From Bacillus sp. AFS015802 (GTDB lineage Bacteria > Bacillota > Bacilli > Bacillales > Bacillaceae_B), in the NCBI RefSeq assembly GCF_002561455.1, contig NZ_NTUP01000013.1:233893-297892 (forward strand): a stretch of DNA of 64,000 nucleotides, given 5' to 3'. Below, piece after piece: positions 56,903 through 64,000 of the stretch (positions are counted from its first letter, which is position 1; each line of letters opens with the position of its first letter). A program made the position numbers and the translations under genes. Under the pieces are notes generated by a model. The model worked only from the letters and a program-made list of their open reading frames with translations, was not told the origin of the DNA and did no database searches.

Positions 56903-57892
56903 CTATTCTTCTTCTTGATCTACGAGATTCGAGAACAGGCCGTATACATACTTTTCAGCGTCAAACGGCTGGAGGTCATCCATCTTTTCTCCAAGACCCA
57001 CATATTTAACAGGGATTTCGAGCTCGTTCCTGATCGCAAGGACGATCCCGCCTTTTGCTGTACCATCCAGCTTCGTCAGGACGATTCCCGAAACGTTTGT
57101 TGCTTCTTTAAAAGTTTTCGCCTGTATCATGGCATTTTGTCCTGTCGTGGCGTCAAGGACGAGCAATACTTCGTGGGGAGCTCCAGGAATTTCCCTTTCA
57201 ATCACCCGTTTTACTTTTTCAAGCTCTTTCATCAGATTCACTTTATTTTGTAATCTTCCCGCTGTATCGCAAATAAGAATGTCTGCTTTTTTCGCTTTGG
57301 CAGATTGGACGGCATCAAACATAACCGCCGCCGGATCGCTTCCCGCTGCTTGTTTAATGACCGGGACCCCGACACGTTCACCCCATACTTCAAGCTGTTC
57401 GATCGCACCGGCACGGAATGTGTCGCCAGCGGCAAGAACGACATTCTTACCCTGTTCCTTGAACATATGGGCCATTTTCCCAATGGTCGTCGTCTTCCCT
57501 ACCCCGTTTACACCGACAAACAGTAAAACCGTCAATTGATCTTCCTGAATGTTCAGGGAGCTGTCTTCTTCACGATCCCCCTGGTAAATGTCTACGAGCT
57601 TCTCTGAAATGACAGATTGGACATCTTCCGTGTCTTGAATATTCTTCCTCTTCACTTCAAGCTTCAGTTCATCAATCAGCTCCATCACGGTATCAAAGCC
57701 GACATCCGCTCCAATCAGGATTTCTTCCAGCTCTTCAAAAAACTCTTCATCGACTTTACGATATCTGGCGACAAGATCATTCACCTTTGAAGTGAAGTTA
57801 TTTCTCGTTTTGCTTAACCCATCTTTAAATTTCTCCGTTACATTGTCACTCGACTGTGTGAATTTATCTTTAAGCTTCTTAAAAAAACTCAC
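56903..57892 (-). CDS. ftsY: Signal recognition particle receptor FtsY
   Basis: Membrane-associated GTPase partner of Ffh. The 329 residues have a short charged A domain, the N domain, and the G domain with P-loop GVNGVGKTT at 127-135, DTFRAGAIEQLEVW, DTAGRLQNKVNLM, TKLDGTAKGG and the closing GLGEKMDDLQPFD. It lies 17 bases after smc. Confidence 0.97.
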   Translation of the reverse strand: MSFFKKLKDKFTQSSDNVTEKFKDGLSKTRNNFTSKVNDLVARYRKVDEEFFEELEEILIGADVGFDTVMELIDELKLEVKRKNIQDTEDVQSVISEKLVDIYQGDREEDSSLNIQEDQLTVLLFVGVNGVGKTTTIGKMAHMFKEQGKNVVLAAGDTFRAGAIEQLEVWGERVGVPVIKQAAGSDPAAVMFDAVQSAKAKKADILICDTAGRLQNKVNLMKELEKVKRVIEREIPGAPHEVLLVLDATTGQNAMIQAKTFKEATNVSGIVLTKLDGTAKGGIVLAIRNELEIPVKYVGLGEKMDDLQPFDAEKYVYGLFSNLVDQEEE

Positions 57893-57909
57893 TTTTCCAC
57901 ACCCCTTTT

Positions 57910-60900
57910 TTAAGTTTCAAGCAGTTCCTTTGTTTCTTGCAGTCTGACTGATACCAATTTGGATACACCGAATTCCTGCATCGTCACTCCGTACAGTACA
58001 TGGGCTTCTTCCATCGTTCCTTTTCTGTGGGTGATGACGATGAATTGTGTTTCATCACTGAATTTTTTCAAATACTGACTGAATCTCTGTACATTCGCTT
58101 CATCGAGGGCCGCTTCCACTTCATCCAGGATGCAAAACGGTACAGGGCGGATCTTCAGGATTGAAAACAAAAGGGCAATGGCCGTCAAAGCCCGCTCCCC
58201 GCCCGACATAAGCCCCAGGTTCTGCAGCTTCTTACCGGGAGGCTGGGCCACGATATCCACACCGGTATGCAGGAGATCAGATGGATCTGTCAGCTTCAAC
58301 TCGGCTCGTCCCCCACCAAATAACGCTTTAAATACACCTTCAAATTCTTTCTGGATGTTCGTGAAGGTTTGATCAAAACGTTTGATCATCTCTGCATCCA
58401 TTTCATTGATGACCAGGTAAAGGGTGTCCTTTGCTTCCGTCAGATCATTCTTCTGATCGACTAAAAATTCGTATCTTTCTTTCACTCGTTCATATTCATC
58501 GATCGCACCAAGATTGACGGTCCCGAGCTCTTCGAGTGCCAGTTTCACCAGTTTGACTTTCTTTCTGGCTTCGTCCACCTCTATCGAGAGCGGGTAGTCC
58601 GCCTTTGCTGCTTCAAATGAGAGCATATACTCATCCCGTAAATGATCAAGACGGTTCTCAAGCTCTACATCAAGACGATTGATTTTCACTTCCTCGTCTC
58701 GCAGTGCACCGACCAGTCCTTTATGCTGGCGCTTCAGCTCTTTTAAATCCAGCTCTTCGTCTTCAACCGTGTGTTGAAGTTTGGAGCGCTCATCCCGTCG
58801 CACAGCAATCAACTTGGACGTTTCTTCCTTTTGCACGGCACACTCTTCCGCTTTTTTACCGAGCTGTTCTTCACCCGAGAAGTTATCCTTCATTTCTGTC
58901 TGAAGCCACTCCAAGTCATCTTGTAAACTTGCTTTTCGTTTGCTTGTTTCCGTCATTGTATCTTCTATCCGGTTCAATTGGTGACGGCTATTCACCAGCT
59001 GTTCATTCCGTGCAGCCAGATTCGCCTTAAGATCACTGATTTCATTCAAGAGAGCATCCTTGGACGTGCGTTCACTGTTCTTTTGCAGAGTGAGCTCGTT
59101 GATTTTTTGATCGAGCCTTGTCACTTCTTCTCCAATCTCCTTCAATGAAGCTTCCAATTCCTTCGTTCTCGAATCATGCTTTTCTTTAACCGACGTAAAA
59201 TCTTTTTTCTCTAAGTCATAGAGGGACAGCCTTTCGTCCAGATTTTGTTGGGAAAGTTCGATTTCACGGAGTTGGGAGGCCAGTTCCTGCTCTCTGAGAC
59301 GCAATTTCTCACCCTTCACTCTCATCTCCTCCAGCTTCTTCTCACGGAAGCCGCTCTCTTCTTTCAGTGATTTCACTTGAGATTGAAGCTGTTCAGTCTG
59401 ATTCTCCATACTTGAAAGCTTTTCTTTCATTTCTTCAAGTTCACCTTTCCTGGAAAGAAGGGAGTTTTTCTTCTGCTTCACTGTCCCGCCTGACATGGAG
59501 CCGCCAGGATTGACGACATCCCCATCCAATGTAACCAATCGATAGCGATATTGGACAAGTTTGGCGATTTCGTTTGCACCTTTTAAATCCTTTGTGATGA
59601 TGACATTTCCGACAAGGCTCGAGATCACCGTCTGAAAGCGTTGATCAAAATTCAAGAGGTCAGCCCCCACTCCTACAAAGGAAGGGTGCCCTTTCAACAT
59701 ATTCTTTTGGCTTTCAGGTATCGATTTCCCTTTGATCACGTTCATCGGCAGGAAAGTGGCACGGCCATATTGATTCTTCTTCAAAAAGGCAATGGCTTTG
59801 CGGCCATCTTCTTCTGTGTCCACCACAATATGCTGCATGGATGCAGCCAGAGCGGTTTCCATAGCCGTCTCATATGATTTGGGAACAGTAATGAGCTCGG
59901 CTACCGCTCCTTGAATACCGCTTAACTGACCTGAACGCTCCTTAAGGACTTCTTTTACTCCTTGGAAGAAACCTGAATAGTCCTCTTCCATTTCTTCAAG
60001 CATTTCTTTCCGGGACTTCGCCTGCTGCAGGAATTGATACGCCTGATAAAGCGTTTTCTCCTGCTTTTCATATTTTGCTTTCACTGATTCAAGTTTTTTC
60101 TTTTCCTCACGATACAAGAATAGGTGCTCATCGATTTCTTCTTTCTGCTCTTGAAGTTCTTTCGAACGCTCCTTATGGTGACCATATAATTCTTCACGCT
60201 GAGTGACATACTTTTCATTTTCCGCTTCCAACCGGCCGCTTCGATTCAACTGCTGTTCCAGCTGCTGCTTCAGGTATTGAATTTCATTTTTTGCCGATGC
60301 CTGCTGATTGAGCTTTTCAATGTAATCACTTTTAAACGATTCAATGACATCTTCAATATTCTCGTTATAGTGCTTGAATTGGTTCTTTTTTGTGATCAGG
60401 AGCTCTTTTAACTCCGATACATCCGCATCGATATTCTTGAAGTCCTCTTCGGCTTTCTCTTTTTCAGAAGCCAACCGTCGAAGCTGACTTTCTGCCTCTT
60501 CGATGGATAGCTTGAGCTGTGATTCGTTCGTGGATGAATTCCTCTTCCGCTCCACTAATACTTGTTTCCTGCCCTCTAGTTTCTCCAATTCTTCACTTGT
60601 AGAGAGAAGCACTTCCTGCAGATTTGAAATCGACTCGTCTAGAGCGGCGATTTTATCCCGGGTTTGGGTCAGGATGGCTTCTTTCTTTTGAATCGTCGAG
60701 GAAAGAGCGGATTCTTCTTTACCGTGAAGTTCGAACTCTCCACTGAGCCTTTCCCACTGCTTATGTAAATCTTCAATGTCATATACAGTCAATGCGACCT
60801 CGAATTTCTCGAGCTCCTCTTTCTTCTCCAGATAATCACGGGCCATTGAAGCCTGGATCTTCAGGGGCTCAACCTGCCCTTCCAATTCATGAAGAATGTC

Positions 60901-61476
60901 ATTCACACGATTAAGGTTTTCTTGTGTTTCAAATAATTTATTTTCAGCCTTTTTCTTACGTGATTTATACTTCAAAACCCCGGCAGCCTCTTCAAAGATG
61001 GTCCTTCTCTCTTCAGGCTTACTGTTCAGGATTTCTTCCACTTTTCCCTGACTGATAATCGAGAATGCTTCTTTTCCCAAGCCGGAATCCATGAACAGCT
61101 CGATAATGTCTTTCAATCTGCACGGCTGTTTATTAAGTAAGTATTCACTATCTCCCGACCGGTAGACCCTTCTTGTGACACTGACCTCACTATAGTCGAT
61201 GGGCAGTGCTCCGTCTTCGTTATCCAGGACCAGGGTCACTTCTGCTATATTGAGGGCTTTTCTTGAATCACTCCCGGCAAAAATGACGTCTTCCATTTTG
61301 GATCCGCGCAGACTTTTCGCTGATTGTTCACCAAGGACCCACCTGATCGCGTCGATAATATTGCTTTTCCCACTGCCGTTTGGTCCCACGACAGCCGTGA
61401 CACCCGGGACAAACTCCACGGATATTCTTTCTGCAAAAGATTTAAACCCCATTACTTCTAGTTGTTTGAGGAACAT
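57910..61476 (-). CDS. smc: Chromosome condensation protein Smc
   Basis: Condensin ATPase. The N-terminal head has Walker A GPNGSGKSN at 31-39. Two long coiled coils flank a hinge (about 510-680) containing GVGADLLNFDQRFQ and the glycine-rich GGSMSGGTVKQK. The C-terminal head has the signature LGLMSGGERALTAIALLF and Walker B FCILDEVEAALD. 1188 residues, like B. subtilis (1186). The order rnc-smc-ftsY is conserved. Confidence 0.97.
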   Translation of the reverse strand: MFLKQLEVMGFKSFAERISVEFVPGVTAVVGPNGSGKSNIIDAIRWVLGEQSAKSLRGSKMEDVIFAGSDSRKALNIAEVTLVLDNEDGALPIDYSEVSVTRRVYRSGDSEYLLNKQPCRLKDIIELFMDSGLGKEAFSIISQGKVEEILNSKPEERRTIFEEAAGVLKYKSRKKKAENKLFETQENLNRVNDILHELEGQVEPLKIQASMARDYLEKKEELEKFEVALTVYDIEDLHKQWERLSGEFELHGKEESALSSTIQKKEAILTQTRDKIAALDESISNLQEVLLSTSEELEKLEGRKQVLVERKRNSSTNESQLKLSIEEAESQLRRLASEKEKAEEDFKNIDADVSELKELLITKKNQFKHYNENIEDVIESFKSDYIEKLNQQASAKNEIQYLKQQLEQQLNRSGRLEAENEKYVTQREELYGHHKERSKELQEQKEEIDEHLFLYREEKKKLESVKAKYEKQEKTLYQAYQFLQQAKSRKEMLEEMEEDYSGFFQGVKEVLKERSGQLSGIQGAVAELITVPKSYETAMETALAASMQHIVVDTEEDGRKAIAFLKKNQYGRATFLPMNVIKGKSIPESQKNMLKGHPSFVGVGADLLNFDQRFQTVISSLVGNVIITKDLKGANEIAKLVQYRYRLVTLDGDVVNPGGSMSGGTVKQKKNSLLSRKGELEEMKEKLSSMENQTEQLQSQVKSLKEESGFREKKLEEMRVKGEKLRLREQELASQLREIELSQQNLDERLSLYDLEKKDFTSVKEKHDSRTKELEASLKEIGEEVTRLDQKINELTLQKNSERTSKDALLNEISDLKANLAARNEQLVNSRHQLNRIEDTMTETSKRKASLQDDLEWLQTEMKDNFSGEEQLGKKAEECAVQKEETSKLIAVRRDERSKLQHTVEDEELDLKELKRQHKGLVGALRDEEVKINRLDVELENRLDHLRDEYMLSFEAAKADYPLSIEVDEARKKVKLVKLALEELGTVNLGAIDEYERVKERYEFLVDQKNDLTEAKDTLYLVINEMDAEMIKRFDQTFTNIQKEFEGVFKALFGGGRAELKLTDPSDLLHTGVDIVAQPPGKKLQNLGLMSGGERALTAIALLFSILKIRPVPFCILDEVEAALDEANVQRFSQYLKKFSDETQFIVITHRKGTMEEAHVLYGVTMQEFGVSKLVSVRLQETKELLET

Positions 61477-61487
61477 CTTCTTTCCCC

Positions 61488-62234
61488 CTATTTAGCGTCC
61501 AGCTTTTGTTTTAACTTTTCCAGAGCTTTCTGTGCGGCTTGTTGTTCAGCCTCTTTTTTTGAGCGGCCTTTTCCAATCCCTAATTCATCGTCGTTTAAAC
61601 TCACTCTGGAAATAAACTGACGATTGTGGGCCGGGCCACTTTCTTCCAAGATGCTATATTCGATCACCCCTGCACTACCCCTTTGAACCAGCTCTTGCAG
61701 CTGACTCTTATAATCCATCACATGAGAAAAAGCACCGACATTGATTTTTGGATAGACAACTTTTTCAAGGATTGAAATCACAGTCTCTAATCCTTGATCC
61801 AAATATACCGCCCCGATGAACGCTTCAAAGACATCGGCAAGGAGAGCCGGTCTTTCCCGGCCACCTGTCATTTCTTCCCCCTTACCCAGGAGGATGAGTT
61901 CACCGAAATTCAATTCGATCGAGAACTTCACCAGGGATGGCTCACATACGATGGCCGCCCTTAATTTCGTCAGTTCCCCCTCACTCATCATGGGATACTT
62001 CTTGAAAAGAAATTGAGATACCGTCAATTCCAAAACGGCGTCCCCGAGAAATTCCAGGCGTTCGTTGTCTTCATATGGCTTCCGACGATGCTCATTCACA
62101 TAGGATGAATGGGTAAAAGCTTGCTTAAGGAGTTTTTCATCTTTAAATTGAATTCCCATTTCATTTTGAAATGTCTTGAATTTCAAATCATTCTTATGTT
62201 TAGATAATCCATTATTTCTGCTTTGCTTCCGCAT
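61488..62234 (-). CDS. rnc: Ribonuclease III
   Basis: Cuts double-stranded RNA in rRNA maturation and mRNA turnover. The catalytic signature [17 protein letters not shown] is near residue 57 and the second acidic pair is in [18 protein letters not shown]. The dsRNA-binding domain (about 175-245) contains [22 protein letters not shown] and [20 protein letters not shown] at 62246 overlaps the ribosome site; the ATG at 62234 ([12 protein letters not shown]) has GGTGGAG six bases upstream. 248 residues. Confidence 0.96.
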   Translation of the reverse strand: MRKQSRNNGLSKHKNDLKFKTFQNEMGIQFKDEKLLKQAFTHSSYVNEHRRKPYEDNERLEFLGDAVLELTVSQFLFKKYPMMSEGELTKLRAAIVCEPSLVKFSIELNFGELILLGKGEEMTGGRERPALLADVFEAFIGAVYLDQGLETVISILEKVVYPKINVGAFSHVMDYKSQLQELVQRGSAGVIEYSILEESGPAHNRQFISRVSLNDDELGIGKGRSKKEAEQQAAQKALEKLKQKLDAK

Positions 62235-62335
62235 AAGGCACTCCACCTTGCTAATATGTTCTCAATGTATACTAATCAAGTTTATTCTAAAAAAATCATT
62301 TACGCAAAAGTTTCTTGAATATGAGGTTAGAACAC

Positions 62336-62371
62336 AAATAAACTTGGTAGAGGTGAAACCCCTACCAAGTT
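62336..62371 (-). terminator. Hairpin terminator after acpP
   Basis: AACTTGGTAG (62341-62350) pairs with CTACCAAGTT (62362-62371), a 10-bp stem with a short inner GG/CC. The minus strand continues TATTTGTG, a modest U-run. It separates acpP from rnc, probably with partial read-through because no convincing rnc promoter was found. Confidence 0.65.
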
Positions 62372-62421
62372 TTAAATGGTCTTGAATTGGACCTGTGCCA
62401 TCTGCCTATTCAATCTAACGA

Positions 62422-62655
62422 TTAAGCTTTTGCTTGTATGTAGTTCACAGCATCACCTACTGTGCCGATTTTTTCAGCATCATCGTCAGAGATTTCCATG
62501 TCAAATTCATCTTCAAGTTCCATAACCAGCTCAACTACATCAAGGGAGTCAGCTCCTAGATCTTCTTTAAAAGAAGCTTCAAGAGTTACTTGAGATTCAT
62601 CTACACCAAGACGATCAACGATAATTTTTGTTACACGATCTAATACTTCTGCCAT
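62422..62655 (-). CDS. acpP: Acyl carrier protein
   Basis: Carries growing acyl chains on 4'-phosphopantetheine. The 77-residue acidic protein has the attachment Ser37 in [27 protein letters not shown] at 62655 follows GGAGGTGACAAAA; an in-frame GTG at 62664 is part of the ribosome site. It has its own promoter after fabG. Confidence 0.98.
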   Translation of the reverse strand: MAEVLDRVTKIIVDRLGVDESQVTLEASFKEDLGADSLDVVELVMELEDEFDMEISDDDAEKIGTVGDAVNYIQAKA

Positions 62656-62676
62656 TTTTGTCACCTCCCCTCAAGT

Positions 62677-62706
62677 ATTATAGAGCATTTTGACCTCTAA
62701 TGAAAA
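62677..62706 (-). promoter_or_regulatory. Promoter for acpP
   Basis: A perfect -10 TATAAT (62682-62677) with TTTTCA (62706-62701) at 18 bases lies in the fabG-acpP gap. The transcript would begin near 62670, leaving a short leader that just includes the ribosome site. Confidence 0.55.
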
Positions 62707-62749
62707 GAGTATACATGAAAACGATGCATAAATCATTACATTCTTCCCA

Positions 62750-63493
62750 TTACATGACCATTCCGCCATCGATATGGAGGGTCTGACCCGTCATGTATGA
62801 TGCGGAATCCGATGCAACGAACGTCACGACCTTTGCAATATCCTCCGGGTCACCGAACCTGCTTAAAGGAATCTGCTTTAACATTTCATTGCGTACATCT
62901 TCCGGAAGCTGATCCGTCATATCCGTTGAAATGAATCCCGGCGCAATTGCATTCACCGTGATCCCACGTGGAGCAAGCTCCTTCGCGGTTGTCTTCGTCA
63001 AGCCGATGACACCCGATTTAGCGGCGACATAATTCGCCTGACCAGGATTGCCGCTCACACCGACAATGGAAGAGATATTGATGATCCGGCCGCTTCTTTG
63101 TTTCATCATCTGGCGCGTTACGGCCTTTGTACAAAGGAATACACCTTTAAGATTGATATTGATTACATCATCCCATTCAGATTCCTTCATCCTCATCAAT
63201 AAATTATCCTTCGTGATTCCGGCGTTGTTCACAAGAATATCGATGCTGCCGAAATGTCCGATCGTTTCTTTCACCATCGCCTGAACCGCTTCAGCATCCG
63301 ATACATTACATTGTACCGCAATAGCATCCCTGCCCAGACCCTTGATTTCATCGACCACTTCATTTGCCTTGGCTTCGCTTCCTGCATAATTGACTGCCAC
63401 ATTACACCCTTCACGGGCGAGACCGAGAGCGATCTCTCTCCCGATCCCCCTGGACGCTCCCGTCACGAGGGCCACTTTCCCTTCTAGTTTCAT
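62750..63493 (-). CDS. fabG: 3-oxoacyl-[ACP] reductase FabG
   Basis: NADPH-dependent reductase of fatty acid elongation. The Rossmann glycine motif TGASRGIG is at 11-18, NNAG near 89-92, the catalytic Ser142, Tyr155 and Lys159 in [16 protein letters not shown], and the closing [21 protein letters not shown]. 247 residues. Its ATG directly follows the fabD TAG, with GGAGG overlapping the end of fabD. Confidence 0.97.
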   Translation of the reverse strand: MKLEGKVALVTGASRGIGREIALGLAREGCNVAVNYAGSEAKANEVVDEIKGLGRDAIAVQCNVSDAEAVQAMVKETIGHFGSIDILVNNAGITKDNLLMRMKESEWDDVININLKGVFLCTKAVTRQMMKQRSGRIINISSIVGVSGNPGQANYVAAKSGVIGLTKTTAKELAPRGITVNAIAPGFISTDMTDQLPEDVRNEMLKQIPLSRFGDPEDIAKVVTFVASDSASYMTGQTLHIDGGMVM

Positions 63494-64000
63494 CTAAGCT
63501 TCCTCCTTCAACGCTTGAATGGTTTGTTCCAAGGATGCTTCATCTTGAACTGCATATGTTTTCACTCGTCTATTTACTTTCTTCACTAAACCGGAAAGCA
63601 CTTTACCAGGGCCCACTTCGATGAACGTATCCACACCCAACTCGATGAGTTTTCCGACCGTATCTTCCCATTGAACGGGAGAGTATAATTGTTCAATCAA
63701 GAGACGCTTGATTTCTTCACGCTCTGTCACAGGTGAAGCGGTCACATTGGCGATGACCGGTACTTTCGCTTCTTCAATTGTAATCGAATCTAAGATCGAG
63801 ACAAACTGCCCGGCAGCCGGTTTCATCAATTCAGAATGGAAAGGCCCACTTACTTGAAGGGGGATGACACGCTTGGCACCAGCTTCCTTCGCTTTCACTG
63901 ATGCAAGTTCCACTCCCTTCACCGTACCCGAAATGACAATCTGACCCGGACAATTCAAGTTGGCGAGTCCAACGGGATGTCCCTCACCCGATACCTGGTC
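63494..64000 (-). CDS. fabD: Malonyl-CoA:ACP transacylase FabD (5' end outside window)
   Basis: Transfers malonyl from CoA to ACP to start fatty acid elongation. Only the C-terminal 168 codons are present, since the frame stays open to the window end. The second catalytic residue is the His in VSGPFHSELMKPA, and IEVGPGKVLSGLVKKV is the C-terminal family block. The active-site serine lies beyond base 64000. The gene abuts fabG, as in fapR-plsX-fabD-fabG-acpP. Confidence 0.95.
   Translation of the reverse strand, partial: DQVSGEGHPVGLANLNCPGQIVISGTVKGVELASVKAKEAGAKRVIPLQVSGPFHSELMKPAAGQFVSILDSITIEEAKVPVIANVTASPVTEREEIKRLLIEQLYSPVQWEDTVGKLIELGVDTFIEVGPGKVLSGLVKKVNRRVKTYAVQDEASLEQTIQALKEEA

Noticed and set aside
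62251..62279. TTGATT-17-TATTAG as an rnc promoter
   Set aside because: The transcript would begin inside the rnc ribosome-binding region, leaving almost no leader.

Overview
The window is an unbroken run of Bacillaceae core chromosome. The order rseP-dxr-cdsA-uppS-frr-pyrH-tsf-rpsB, a single fla/che operon ending in sigD and swrB, codY-hslUV-xerC-trmFO-topA-dprA-sucDC, then ylqH-ylqG-rnhB-rbgA-lepB-rplS-trmD-rimM-ylqD-khpA-rpsP-ffh-ylxM-ftsY-smc-rnc-acpP-fabG-fabD mirrors Bacillus subtilis read backwards. FliY, CheC, CheD, SwrB, SwrD and CodY together point to a motile Bacillus-like Firmicute (Bacillus sensu lato or a split-off genus); the species cannot be fixed from sequence reading alone. 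Every convincing protein gene lies on the minus strand, so transcription runs from base 64000 towards base 1. No rRNA, tRNA, CRISPR array, insertion sequence, prophage or frameshifted gene was seen.

Region by region, in transcription order. (1) 64000-62422: fabD (cut by the window edge), fabG and acpP for fatty acid synthesis. (2) 62234-56903: rnc, smc and ftsY (RNA processing, chromosome organisation, SRP receptor), then ylxM-ffh from its own strong promoter. (3) 54981-51295: ribosome assembly and translation genes rpsP, khpA, ylqD, rimM, trmD and rplS (with a leader RNA), plus the signal peptidase lepB. (4) 51266-47415: rbgA, rnhB and the ylqG-ylqH pair. (5) 47252-45055: sucCD with its own promoter and terminator. 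(6) 45021-36241: dprA, topA, trmFO, xerC, hslV, hslU and codY. (7) 35903-7969: the fla/che operon of about 28 kb with rod, hook and basal-body proteins, the C-ring, the type III export apparatus and its ATPase, chemotaxis proteins, the placement proteins FlhF/FlhG, SigD and SwrB. (8) 7961-265: rpsB-tsf-pyrH-frr, then uppS-cdsA-dxr-rseP (undecaprenyl-PP, CDP-diacylglycerol, MEP pathway, site-2 protease).

Most genes are tightly packed; many overlap by 1-11 bases, and several starts had to be moved to TTG, GTG or internal ATG codons that sit correctly behind a Shine-Dalgarno sequence. Operon borders are marked by intrinsic terminators, several of which share a GGGACTG/CAGTCCC stem. CodY is encoded directly upstream of the motility operon, and its likely target region lies between them.

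No wholly new system is evident. The most interesting items are: a second FliK-like/FlhB-C-like pair (ylqG-ylqH) far from the flagellar operon; an HslV whose start lacks the N-terminal serine reported for B. subtilis ClpQ; a SigD-type promoter pattern facing away from fla/che and overlapping a CodY-box-like site; structured leaders before rpsB, tsf and uppS; and a recurring terminator-stem family.
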